From Echinococcus granulosus (taxonomy: Eukaryota > Platyhelminthes > Cestoda > Cyclophyllidea > Taeniidae): 64,000 bases of DNA. The first letter of the stretch is position 1, and each line of letters opens with the position of its first letter. The stretch lies in contig NW_020170385.1 of the NCBI RefSeq assembly GCF_000524195.1, positions 823,898 to 887,897 of the forward strand, given 5' to 3'. This document shows positions 47,794 through 59,511 of this stretch, piece by piece. The notes beneath the pieces are model-generated. The model ran no database searches and was not told the origin of the DNA. It saw only the letters and a program-made list of their open reading frames with translations. A program made the position numbers and the translations under genes.

Positions 47794-50700
47794 ATGGCGG
47801 CAAGGCGCGTTTTGGAGGTAACTTCGGCAACCTTTGGGTGCTTACCATTGTAGTCAGCCGACTTTTTCTCAAAGGACAGTATTTTTGGGTTCCAAACTCT
47901 CTCTTGGTTCAAGTTAGTTCATATTTACTAAACACTTTAGACCGCTTGCGCATATTACCCATGTCGTCGTGTGCTGTAACTTGGTATTTGCGGCCACAAC
48001 TTCAAACAAACTCGTAATAGCTAGAGTCTTGGATCGTAGTTATGTCACAGGTGAGGAATTGGATTTACATCGCCCTACCCTGCATTCACAAAGTATTCTT
48101 GTACTCGAACATGTATTCCGTATCTATTGTGTTTTGTATACTTAATGCTGTATACGCAGTGTTTACGAGATGTTACGCCTCATCATGTTTTGCGTATTCA
48201 TATTTTCAAACAAGTATATCTGCGTCTTTTTGAGTACTGTCACCGATTCGTTCGTTGTACGCATAGAAATTGAAATTACGTCGCACTCCGATGATCGCGT
48301 GCACAATCTCTTCGTGGATCCACATGGATGTCATATTATTATCAGCATGCAATCGGGAGTGAATTTATATACTACAAGGAAGTGCAAGAAACTTAAGCAG
48401 GTTCAGAAAGCTAAGGTAATGTCATGAAATTTGCCTTCGACATGATAATCAGGATCTTTTGATTGATTCAGTCGCCTGGAATCAGTTTAACGAGAGTGAT
48501 ACAACCACACAAGAAATCCTTATTGGTACAAACGAGGGCATTATTTTTGAAGCGATGCTATCAAGTTCCGAGGAATTCTTGGGTTCTTTAAGCTGTACAG
48601 TGCTTTGGAAAGAAGTATGCATGAAGTTTTTACCGGCTGCGTAAAGTTCGTCGAATGCTTTTAGTATTTGTTCATGCATTGTTTACTGCGCATTCCATCT
48701 TAGTGTAAGTGACTTGTGATGGAATTTTACAACCGATAGTTAGCCTATCTCTTTCATTCGTACTGTATAGTTACCGAGCTTATTTGTTAAACCTGCAAAC
48801 TTTTTTGGCGTTCAGCTTATACGACTGGACCAGAGTATTACTGGTTTAGTTGTCATTCGCTATCCACCAGGATCTGCGCTTGTACCCGCAGGAGAACTGC
48901 AGCTCTGCGCTGTGCTTGCGTCTACACCTGGTCGGCTTTATCAGTTTTTCGGTCGCATGCAATCATCTGATCTCGGTTCCGCCTGCCGCTACATAAGCGC
49001 CACAGCTCTACGTGAAGGATACATACCTGGTTTCTATGCACCTGTGTTTGCACCTTATTCGCAAAACCTATCAGGTAAAAAAAGGATGAGTGTTAAGGGG
49101 TCGCGTGTTTTGTTCATCTCAAAAGTCGGTGTACTTTCGGACATTCCAAATCATGTGTGCTCCTTCATGTGTAATTCCAGGTGCCAAGTTTATCGAATTT
49201 CCAGTCTCATACGGATACAGTGATCTTAAAGTGTTTCACAAGAAGGGCGAAGAAGTTCCAAGCCAATTTGCCTGGATGACAGGTAACATCGGTGATTTGG
49301 ATCATTTATTTCGGAGAAAAACTTAGGTGTTTATGTATTATTTTATTACAGCATCAGGCATATACTTCTGCCAATTGGATCCAACTCGCCTGATCGACTC
49401 AGAGGTGATATCCAGTGCTAGTGATCTGATGACGCCTCTGCGAATTTCTCTAGCAAGCCATGCCAAATTGATTCCCTATCCCACGATGGCGGGGGAGTTA
49501 GCCAGTCTGCCCCTATGCATATCTCTCATGGAGTTCCATGTTGTCATCGCCTATGCGGATCGTGTCAAAGCCGTTAATCTGCTCGACGATCAACCCGTTT
49601 TCTCACAAAGTATTCGTGACGTCCTCGGTGGCACGCAGTTGAGTGGCGTATGCAGAGACCCAGAAGAGGACCGTCTTTGGCTTTACAGCAGTACGGCTCT
49701 CTGCCAGCTTACTGTAGATCGCGAAGATTGGCGTATTTGGAGAATACACCTGGACCGGCAAGAATTCAAGGAGGCTCGAAAGTATTGCAAGGTTAGGGGA
49801 TATGTCACTTATGCGCATGCATATATATGTGTGTGAATTTACATTGTTAATTTATCTATAGACATCAGAACAATTGGACGTAATTGTTTCCCAGGAGGCG
49901 GAGTTCTATTTCGCACATGGCGAGTAAGATCATTTACTCCCTATTACGGATATGTTTGGTCATAAGTACGGCGTTCGTATTATACGTTCAAGCCACTTTT
50001 AGCTGTTTTAGTGGTTACTTCGTTATGTGAGACGCTATAAGTACGTTTATTTTTTCCTTTGTTTTGCTCACAATAGTCATAGGCCTGTTTTTTGGCTGCT
50101 TCAGCGTTCATAACGATTTCTGAAATGTAACGTTTCTGTTTGTTTAATATTTCCTCTCGCAGTGACCTGGAAGACTGCCTAACTGTTTTTATCTCCAACT
50201 GCCTTAGATATGTAAAATCGGCGGAGTTATTTGCTGAAACTTCGACGCCGTTTGAGGAGATAGCTCTTCGTTTCAGTCAGATTACAGCTCTATCTGCTGC
50301 AAATTATGGGGACACTGAGGGTGGAAACGTGGCGGCCGCTATCGCCTTAACCGAAGATTATGAGGTGATCGATGAACAGGAGGGGAGGAGTGATGGAGAG
50401 GAAGTGGAAGATAGCAGGATCCCCACCAATACTGCCTCTTCATTCGGCATGACTTTTCGGCTCCTCACGTCCTGCACACCCCTGAAGGTCTTTCTTCGAA
50501 CGAAACTGAAACTTCTTGAAGGCGAGACCAATGACAGACTGATGACCGTCATAGCCCTCTGGCTAATCGAACTGCTACTGGGAGAAATCGGCCTCTTGGA
50601 GGATAAATGCGCTAAACCTGATGCACCTAGTGTGAGATATGAGGAGTTGGCCAGCGTTCGAAATGAGTTTCGTCTTCTCGTCACATCGTCCAAAGTTTCG

Positions 50701-53700
50701 GTAGGATAAATCTTTGTTTTATTAAAGTGGTGTGAAGGCCTCGAGTCGCAATCACTTGGCTAATGAAGCATATGCTTTATTGCATTTTACATTATTTCCA
50801 CGTCAATTTATTGGTACTTAGGGTACAACGCAATTGTCGCAGAAACTTTTTTTGATTTCTTAATAGCTCTACTACTTGTGGTTCTTTGAAATGGACAGTC
50901 TGGTGTAACACCTCTGCCATTTTTCAAACCTTTAATAGTCATTCTTAGTACATTTGGAATTACACAACAGACTGCTGTATTTATTGCTGTCTGTTTGTTG
51001 GTAATGTGTTATTAGGTGCCTAAAATACAACAAATAAGTCCTGAAGTGATCAAAAATGCCCACAACGATTTTGCAAAGAAAGTGGCTTATATGGATGCTC
51101 ACTTTTTCCCTAGAAGATCCTGTCGAAGTGCAAGGATGTAATCTATAGTCTACTATCAAGTCATGGGAATTCTGATGACTTTGTGTTTTTCGCTAAAACG
51201 AACGGGGGTAAGTTTAGTGACAATAAATGCTCTATGGTAGTGCATTTCAAGAGTTCCTCATTAAGGCACATTTTATTATCTGTAAATACGGTTTAATCCA
51301 ACCGGTTCTTTCCGTTTATCATGCCAATCTATTCATGATTTTCCGATGCAACCAATAAGATGTGTTTCATTTTTCTGCAAATGTTTTTGCCCATTTTATT
51401 AATTTTTCAGTGAAGTCGTAAAAAAATAAGCCCAGTAGATGGAATTCTTGGATAGCGGTCACGAGTACACACGCACTTAAAACTTATGCTGTAATACGAA
51501 TTCTAAGAAGAATGTTTGCCTTGTTTGCAGATTACGATCGTCTGATCGACCATTACATGTCACGAGGCGCCTATGCGGAGGCGCTTTTCGTTTTCACCAC
51601 CCACCCTTCTTGTGCAGCGAAGCTGTATCAATACAGCGCCCAGTTGGCTCCCTGTGAGCCGAAAATGCTTGTCGATGCCTGGATTTCCGCTGGACGGCGT
51701 TTGTGTCCTTGTAGGCAAGTCTACCATTTCTTGGGACACTTCGTCCCTTGAAATTATTGCTTTAAGAGAAGAGGAAGTTGTGCATCCAGTTATAAGCATC
51801 AATATGAAGATAGTATTTGCGTTAACGCCTGTTTGGAACAGTTTATTAGACCTGTTAATAAATGAGGCTTCTTGTCTAGTTGGCGCATGTGAATAATATA
51901 TACTGTTATTCAGCAAAGCTGTGATTGCCTTGAAATGACTTCTTCATTTCATAGGTTTTGTGCCCTTTAATTGTACTTACTACGCTGGGATTAGTGTTGC
52001 GTGCTTTTGCTGTAGACTTCTCTCTAGCCTATTGCTGCTTCTGCCCGGTGAGGCTATTCGTTACTTGGAGTTTGCGCTTGATCAATTGCAATGTCAAGAG
52101 CAGGCAATACATCACCAGCTCATTCACCTATACGCCAGCCTTCCTGACTCCACTGCAGACACGCGTCTTCTGACCTACCTGAAGAAGTACACCCCATCCA
52201 ATCTTTGCGGGGTCTTTGTGGAGGTACTTGGTGGTCTTGGTACAACGGACAATATGTCCAAAACACTTTCTTCAGCATATACTACTCTAGAGCCCGGTTA
52301 GTTGGTGCGGTATCACCTCATCAAACACCTGACAGTACCCGAACTTTTGCATCATAGTTTCTTTGGTAACAGGTACAATATGTTCAGTTCTTTTCTATTT
52401 CCAAAATATTTCTTTATGTTCAGGATATTTTTGAAATATGAAGGCAAAATTGCGGTTATCTTTGCGTAGAACATATCCTGAGAGGCATCAGAAATGGACA
52501 TATGGATGCTTTTCGGTTGACAACTTCAAGATTGTTAGTTCTCTTTCAACCTGTATCGTTTTTATCCTATACCCTTCAGGTCTGCCATATGATCCTGGTT
52601 TCGCAATTCGAACTTCCATGGAGAAAGGCTGTTTAAGATCAACTGTGTTTTTGTTGCAGTCGTTGGGACTTTTTGGTCAGGCAATCGAAGAGGCTCTTTC
52701 AAAGGTATATTTTCTGTTGCAGGATTTTCTATAATTCAGAATGACATCGCTTTGGCTAAGGAAATAGTTAAGTCAAATATTCTCGGAATCGATGCGCAAC
52801 GCGCTCTCTGGCTGCGCATAGGTAGGTCACATTCAGTTTAATTCAGTTATGACTTCATTTATATATGATGTACTTAGTTGATGTGCTTTTTAACAGCTCG
52901 TCATGTTGTTACCGATCAAAGTAGCCCACAGGAGGCGACGGCTCTGCTTCAGGAGTCTTCTCTCCTTCGTTTGGAAGACGTATTTCCACTCTTCCCTGAT
53001 TTTGTCACTATCGATGAGTTTCGGGTACGTTATTTCGCGTGCACATATTGCTAGCGCTCACTGGGTGTTTCGTTTTGAGATTATCAACTTCGCTGAACCG
53101 TCTAACTGTATTTCAATTTTGTGGTTTATTCCATTTTTAAACATTAGCGAACTAACTAATCAATCTCCCCACCGATTTGAAGTGGCGGATAATATATTTT
53201 TTTTCAGCTTCGTTCGTGATCTAGAATGGAGGTGTATGTTTTGCAGGAGGTAATATGCGAATCGCTCGATGCCTACAATTCTCAAATTGAGCAGCTGAAG
53301 GTGGAGATGCGGTCGACTGTGGAGAGTACCAATGAGATTCGCACCCAACTCCATGAATATAAGTCTCAGTGAGTTCTACTCATTCAAAGTGGACGTGATA
53401 ACTATCGCGAATTAAATTGTTTGTAGCTACGAAATCATTCCAGAGAATGCTCGTTGTTCTCACTGCCTACACTCAATCTCTCTACGCACATTTTATGTGT
53501 TTCCTTGTGGTCATTTCTTCCACACAGACTGTCTCTTGAACTTGGTGAGTAATTTGAAAAACGTGCACGCAAGTTGCATCGGGTAGTAATTTCTTAATCA
53601 CCTCGTTGTCTGTGCTCCCCCGTAGGTCCGGCCACTCCTGACTCCCGGTGATGCCGGGAGGCTGGCTGAACTCTGTACGAAAGCAGAAACTGACGCCGCG

Positions 53701-53929
53701 GTTATTCAGTCATTTCGGGTAGGAAGTCGTTGCCTTTTGAGTCTTTCATGGCATCCCGCCTCTGTAAATTACTAGTCCGTGTAATTTTTCTTTATAGTCT
53801 CAGTTTGATGAACTGGTCGCCGCTGATTGCGCTCTTTGTGGAAAGGTTGCTATCGATAGTGTTAGTCGTCTCTACTTTTCCGATGCCAAGGAATATGAAA
53901 GCGAACAGAAAATCTGGCTTACATCTTGA
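47794..53929 (+). CDS. VPS18: VPS18, HOPS/CORVET core subunit with C-terminal RING
   Basis: Core subunit of the CORVET and HOPS tethering complexes, acting in endosome-to-lysosome fusion. Twenty exons: 47794-47817, 47854-47912, 47941-48050, 48267-48415, 48453-48614, 48816-49074, 49181-49282, 49352-49791, 49862-49923, 50208-50700, 51114-51207, 51531-51710, 51955-52296, 52580-52704, 52740-52821, 52897-53024, 53247-53368, 53427-53544, 53626-53718, 53798-53929. All phases agree, total 1091 aa (human 973). The N-terminal beta-propeller half has DDRVHNLFVD, SVAWNQF, RLYQFFGR and FAWMTG; the alpha-solenoid half has STPFEEIAL, LVDAWI, EAIRYLEF and LEDVFPLFPDFVTID. The RING-H2 ligands are C988, C991, C1005, H1007, H1010, C1013, C1059 and C1062. 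The first coding exon is only 24 nt (MAARRVLE). Introns 1, 2, 4 and 14 are 36, 28, 37 and 35 nt. A hydrophobic insert in exon 13 is unusual. Confidence 0.94.
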
Positions 53930-53961
53930 AAATGGACTGTCATTATCGATGAGAGTGATTC

Positions 53962-53967
53962 AATAAA
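53962..53967 (+). terminator. Poly(A) signal AATAAA after VPS18
   Basis: AATAAA lies 33 nt after the VPS18 stop codon at 53929. A second AATAAA lies near 54390, still 230 nt before the next start codon. Confidence 0.55.
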
Positions 53968-54621
53968 CTGATTGCTTCCCGATAAGGTCGTGGTGGTTCG
54001 GCACTTTAGTTGCGTAGATGGCCTTTGTGGGTTGCGCTCCCATTCTGTAGAGTGGCTCTTTAACCATCCAGTGTCTGCTTTGGAATCGGAATTTCGTCAC
54101 TTTTGGTGCATTTCGGTGGAACTCGCGAGGTAGCGTGACTGATGTCTGCCCTATTCAGTCTTGGGTCCCTATGTTGGTTATTGTGAGTAGTGGGATATGC
54201 GATTTTTTAATTATGGGAGTTTCTAGCGCAGTGGAGTACTCCAGTTAAGCTGATCATCCGACGCAGGCGTAGTCCTTTGGGGGCTGAGAGAGTTTAAGGT
54301 CGGGATCCACTGAAACTGCGTCATTTAATATGCTGAAATTTTGGCGATATAGAACCTTTTTTTAAATGGGACAGTCTTTGGTCCTTAAAATAAAGTGTTT
54401 TATTCTATATCTCAGATGTAATTAAAAGAGTTCACTGCGTTTTTACATATAATGGTCTTTTACGGTGCTAAGTTTTGTAAAAGCTGAGGCTTAAAGCAGC
54501 TGCTTTGATGTCATATTAACTATAGTCCTCATTTATCTTCGTTTAAAAAGTTAGTAATTTGTCTTGAATGTCCACTTAACCCGTATGTTCAATAAGACAT
54601 ACACCTTGGTGTGTTCTTACC

Positions 54622-57128
54622 ATGGGCATTCAGCATCAAGATGGTGTTGGATCATGTGATTGTGGTCCAAAAAGAATAATTGCTTCCACCCTAGGAGGAA
54701 TTCTTACGTCTTTAGTTATGACTCCACTGGACGTTGTCAAAATACGCATGCAGGTAACACTACCAACCAGTGACACTTTTTAGTCTGCTTCAAAACATGG
54801 CAATTGTTTTCTGTACTGTAATGGGCTGATGGATCATCTTTGTGCCTGTGAAAATGGGGTTAGCCTGGCAGGGACTCGATCAAAGCCTTGGTTTAGGCCG
54901 AGGAGAAATTTCAAATCCTTTTGGGTGCGTACCCAACCCTGTTACCATCCGGAAGGCATTGCATGTTGCATTTTCCACTCTGGTTTGAGGCATCTTCGTA
55001 TTCCCCAAACTGTAAATAGCTTCACTTATAGAATGTCCTCCGCTGTAAGGCTTGTTCCGTTTGCTCTTCGCTGGTGAATGTTTTCTGTGTGTGAATAGCC
55101 TCCTTCTCTTTTAGGAAGCCCTTTCTACCATCGTCAAAACAGAGGGTATGCTGTCTCTTTGGAGTGGTTTGTCACCAACGCTGTAGGTTATGAAGCTTAA
55201 ATAGGTGAGCTTTTAGGATGATGGCTCTTCCGCAGACAGTTATGTATTATTCACTCAATGATTGGCTTAAGCACCGGATTAGCCTATACTACATTTCAAG
55301 TGAATGTCAAGTTTATCAGACCACCCAATTTATGAATATTATACCTCCTATTGTTGGTGTTATATCGCGGGTTTTTTCTGTGTTCACGATTTCGCCATTG
55401 GAACTTATGCGTACAAAGCTGCAGTCAAAACCGATGACTGTACGATCATTTTATGAAACTGCCAGGTCTACTGTAATTCAGGTACTTCGATCTTATTCTA
55501 TCATATACTTTCATTTCCAAAGTAATCTGATTTTGTGCACCGTTAGCATATAAGTGTAAATTTGTGAGTTTTATGTACGTTGACGGAATATTGCTCATAC
55601 TGGGTTTCTTGGTGCTGCGATTTCTTGATAGTTTAATTTTTCAGCGTTTAAGTAACATTTTATAGGGTGGCATCCGAAGCTTATGGATTGGCGTAGGTCC
55701 AACACTTCTTCGTGATGTGCCTTTCTCGGCAATATTTTGGTATACTTACGACTATAACAAAAACAAATACCGCCAAACTCGCTTGCAGGTCTCATCAAAT
55801 GAAGAAGCTTCAGCAACTCTAGAGTTCCCAGTGGTCTTTTTCTACGGAGCCACTGCTGGCTTTGTAAGATGCGCCTGTTGTGATGCTTCCGTTTTATGCA
55901 TGTAAAATCGTTGTATTCCTCTCGAGTTGTCGGGAGACAGTATTGTTAGTTCTGAATTGAGTGTCACACTTGCTGCTTCTCATACTCATGCGTAAAAAGT
56001 GCTTTGAAGCTGAGGATTCCTTCAGCAGCGGAACTTTAGCGCAGACATATATAGTGTCATTTCCAGTTTAGCTAGGACCCAATTCCTGGCCCCTTTAATT
56101 GTTTTCCTCCTGATCTAGGCTTCATGTGGCTAGTTATTGTGGATGCAACTCAATACGGATCACTCCGCACATTGTTTTTCGTTCATTTTAGGCTGCTGGG
56201 GTGATTACACATCCGTTTGATGTAATTAAAACTCACCGTCAGTTAGAGCTGGGTGCAGCTCTTTTTGGTCGTGAGTTATTTCATGTGATTTACTGTCACA
56301 ATGCAGGGGCTCTACTATTTCGTTTCGTTATATGGTATTTTTTGGTTATAAGTTCTATGCTGCCTACCCTGTTTTCACTTGATGCAAAGTGATTGTGACA
56401 GCTAGGGGTTTTGTTTGAAGAAGTTTTTTTAAACTTTTGGCTGAGTGAATATTTGGAGCATCGCCGCGGTCGGAGTAATTCCTGCTCCGGATGTAATAAT
56501 TACATAAAACGCCTCATTTGTGAATTGTGAGTGGTAAATAACCCGTGGTGTAGCTGATAAAGCTTATGACTATCTCAGGATCAACCACCTATTAGGCTTG
56601 AGGTGACCCATATTCCGTAGTTTGGTCTCAAACGCTATCAAGGTCCAGAGCTTATAAACTTCTTTCTTACCGCCTACTGTTTATTTTTGAAGAAAAGGCA
56701 TATTCGAAATCGACGTGGAAAGCCCTCCAGCAGCTTTACAAACAGAAGGGTGTTGAGGCTCTTTTTAGTGGTAAGTTGGTTTTCACGTATAATACTAATT
56801 CATTTACGTGGACGCGATCACGTTACGTCTACTTAAAATGATATTATAGTAGATCCCCATGGAGCAGTTATTAGCTTCTAAAAATTGCGAAATTGACCCA
56901 TTCCTGTTTTCCCATAAGGTGAGGCATTCCGCTGTCTCCATCTTGTAGTTGTTCCTTTTTGATCTTGCTTCGTTTATTATTTCTGAGTGCGATTCGTTTT
57001 AAGTCTTCAGTTATTCATATTCTTCGTTTACCTCCTCAGGTTTTACACCGAGACTTTTGAAAACAACTACTGCATCAGCATTGATGGTCTCCGTATTTGA
57101 GGTGGTGAAACAGAGTCTACCGAAGTAG
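54622..57128 (+). CDS. Mitochondrial carrier, SLC25A39/SLC25A40 type (glutathione importer)
   Basis: Inner-mitochondrial-membrane carrier. Human SLC25A39/40 import glutathione into the matrix, and the yeast relative is Mtm1. Exons: 54622-54753, 54784-54924, 55115-55182, 55217-55481, 55666-55863, 56192-56270, 56693-56770, 57040-57128. Phases agree throughout, giving 349 aa, close to the human 338-359. Three carrier repeats each show the signature: TPLDVVK (P35), SPLELMR (P174) and HPFDVIK (P276). Second-half motifs also fit: SLWSGLSPTL, GGIRSLWIG and LRDVPFSAIFWYTY. The matrix loop carries C52, C56, C64 and C66 (within CFLYCNGLMDHLCAC), matching the cysteine cluster that marks this subfamily. 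Introns 1 and 3 are 30 and 34 nt. The donor of exon 2 is the uncommon GTGCGT. Confidence 0.95.
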
Positions 57129-58317
57129 CACATTTGTGCATTTTTAGCCGTCCTGCCATCGTCTTCCCTCATCTCCATTTCAAGGTTTGAGGCTTGTACA
57201 TATTTTTATGATGTCAAACAGAAACTCGAACTACTTTTCTGGTTCTTATTGCATAACTAGTTGGCAATGCATTTTCACGACCCTGGAGGTCGTGTCCTGG
57301 GGCGAACCCCCGCGCATCAGTTAAGTCGGGAACGCTGCCTAATGCATTTTATCCTACGATTCATTGCGTGAAAGTCGTGGTGGGTCTATTGATTTCGGCT
57401 ATGGGGTTTTACGAGATGAGATCGGGGGAATTGTGAATTTTCTAAACCCCTGGAGGGTCTTAGTGGTTTTGACGGTCGGTACTCTGCTCAGTTGCTTCAG
57501 CCGCGTAATGAACACAAAGCAGTGAGGCAATTTCAAGGGACTTGTGTAGTTTGGACGGGTGTATCGCATTTGCTCTTTCGCTGGGCCCATCACTGGTCTT
57601 TTTTCCTTCCTCCATTCGGGGAATCTTGGCAGCTAGTAGTATTGGTCATTTTGGAGACTAATAGGCAGAAGACACCAGGTTGCTTTTGCACACTGTGATA
57701 ATTCCATCAATGATAATCCAAACCATTTCAAATTATTTGCAATCCGGCTAGCATGGAAAGCTCAAATACTTGCTTGAGCTTCAGCAAAATCAAGTTCCAC
57801 GGCTGTGCGCAAGCGTACCGTTTAAGCGCGAGTTTTCGAAAGCCGAAAGAATGCAATGCCGCAGATGTAAGAGTGCGAAAAGGGGAATCTGTCCCCCAAA
57901 CCTGTTTCATTGAATAATCCATCTCTTATATTACTTGCATGAAAGCATGACGACCCAAATAAGTTTTGTACTAAAGGGGTCCAAATCTACTTTTATTTTC
58001 AAGATTGTAACTTTCGACATTTCGCTTATAGGTATATTTCAATGAAATTATAAGTTGATGTACCAAATAAATGCTTGCGGATTTGACTTAAAAAATAAGT
58101 ATACGACATCAAAGGCAGTGTGAGCCCAAAATTATAGTGATTATTTCTGTCTACAGAAAAGGTTGCTCTTATGCCAACTTAAATTTAATTGGATCGAGTT
58201 AAAGGTCAGTCGTAAAATTAACGTAGGTGTCGCCATTCCTGTTTCCTTTCTCTAAGGTTCTGATTTGTACATTTTCCCCCTTTCCTCTAAATTTGTACGT
58301 AACACAATTTAACGCTT
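57129..58317. other. Intergenic between the SLC25 carrier and taspase
   Basis: No coding exon. Holds a perfect 7-bp hairpin at 57276-57294 followed by a second GC-rich hairpin (GGGG-CGAA-CCCC) near 57298-57310. An AATAAA occurs near 58066. The stretch before 58317 is AT-rich and pyrimidine-rich and may hold the taspase promoter. Confidence 0.4.
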
Positions 58318-59433
58318 ATGTTTGCAGTAGCTGTTCATGCTGGCGCGGGTTTCCACTCTCCTTCGAAAGAACGCTCATACAAGGATGTGTGTATGAATGC
58401 TTGTGCTGCAGCTGCACGCATTCTTAATGATCCATCGGTCGAGTTCGCTGCCCTCAATGCTGCTACTGCCGCAATTTCAGTTTTAGAGGATAGTCCCCTT
58501 ACAAATGCTGGGTTTGGGAGTTGCTTAAACTTTGACGGACATGTCGAATGCGATGCTGGACTTATGTGCGGCAAAAGCCTTTTGTTTACATCGGTTGGAA
58601 GTGTCTCTTGTGTAAAGAATCCAATACAAATCCCAAAACACTTAATTCTACAGCATCTTACGGGACCTGTATCTCCTATCGGTCGTGTTAAGCCCTTGAG
58701 TCTTTGTGGGGATGGAGCAAGGCGCTGGGCTTCAGAAGTTGCTGGTATTCAGATTCTTCCAGACCATTGCCTCATATCACATGCGGCAAAAAATAGGTGG
58801 CGGAGGTACCGTGGACTTGTAGATGAGCGTGATCGTAGTGTTGCATCTTCTATTGATGAAATATCGCACTTCAAGAAACCTAGACATGGCGACAAACTAG
58901 ATACTGTTGGTGCAGTTTGTCTAGACACTTCCGGTAATATATGTGCGGCTTCCTCGAGTGGTGGAATTCCTTTAAAGCTGAAGGGTCGTCTCGGACAAGC
59001 CTGTGTTTATGGTTGTGGTTCCTGGGCAGAGGTCACTCCTGCTGTTTCAGTTGGCTGTGTCACATCTGGAACCGGTGAACAACTCATAAAAACTCAACTC
59101 GCGCAACGAGTGGCTTCAAAGATTCTTAAACGAACCGATGGTTCTCTCCCAAATATCGTAAATGCGTCTTTTCAGGAGGACTTCCTTGATTCACGATTCT
59201 TATCTAATGAAACTACCAGCAAACTTGGCGGTATCGTGGGTATAGGCAATACTGGCGACGCACGAGACCCCTTATCGTCTTCGGTTGTCGAATTCTTTTT
59301 CAAGCATTCTACGGAGTCTTTGGCCTACGGCTTTTATATCAGTAATCAAATGACAAAGCCATTAGTTGCTGTATCACGAAAATCACGTACTCTCCCAACA
59401 GGATCAGACTACTATGCTTTCACTTGCAAATAA
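58318..59433 (+). CDS. TASP1: Threonine aspartase 1 (taspase), intronless
   Basis: N-terminal-nucleophile protease of the asparaginase-2 family. It cuts itself between Asp and Thr and then cleaves nuclear substrates such as MLL/Trithorax and TFIIA in animals. One uninterrupted frame of 371 codons. Conserved blocks: VHAGAG (6-11), EDSPLTNAGFGSCLN (57-71), ECDA, GRVKP, then LDTVGAV with the catalytic threonine at T196, SSSGGIPLK, GRLGQACVYGCG, and LGGIVGIG near the C-terminus. Length is a little below the human 420 aa; the shorter part is at the N-terminus, before VHAGAG. ATG 58318 lies ten bases before a possible acceptor (TTTGCAG), so an upstream 5' exon replacing the first residues cannot be excluded. 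The stop codon overlaps an AATAAA, and PBRM1 starts 78 nt later, suggesting a shared transcription unit. Confidence 0.95.
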   Translation: MFAVAVHAGAGFHSPSKERSYKDVCMNACAAAARILNDPSVEFAALNAATAAISVLEDSPLTNAGFGSCLNFDGHVECDAGLMCGKSLLFTSVGSVSCVKNPIQIPKHLILQHLTGPVSPIGRVKPLSLCGDGARRWASEVAGIQILPDHCLISHAAKNRWRRYRGLVDERDRSVASSIDEISHFKKPRHGDKLDTVGAVCLDTSGNICAASSSGGIPLKLKGRLGQACVYGCGSWAEVTPAVSVGCVTSGTGEQLIKTQLAQRVASKILKRTDGSLPNIVNASFQEDFLDSRFLSNETTSKLGGIVGIGNTGDARDPLSSSVVEFFFKHSTESLAYGFYISNQMTKPLVAVSRKSRTLPTGSDYYAFTCK

Positions 59434-59434
59434 A
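59429..59434 (+). terminator. Poly(A) signal AATAAA overlapping the taspase stop codon
   Basis: AATAAA covers the last codon and TAA stop of taspase and leaves under 80 nt to the next start codon. This is the arrangement expected between genes of a trans-spliced polycistronic unit. Confidence 0.5.
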
Positions 59435-59499
59435 TACATGAATGAACCTCTTACTCGATTTGTTTTCCATTTTGTATCCAATCCCATGTATGCCTACAC

Positions 59500-59511
59500 A
59501 ATTTTTTCTAG
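59500..59511 (+). promoter_or_regulatory. Splice acceptor touching the PBRM1 start codon; candidate trans-splice site
   Basis: A pyrimidine run and TTTTTTCTAG end at 59511, and ATG follows at once. An acceptor with no room for an upstream exon fits addition of a spliced leader. A long cis-intron running back into taspase is the alternative. Confidence 0.5.

Noticed and set aside
57270..57320. Possible tRNA: a 5-bp stem with 7-nt loop followed by a GC-rich arm
   Set aside because: Position 33 of the loop would not be T, there is no GGTTCGA-like T-loop, and no acceptor stem pairs.
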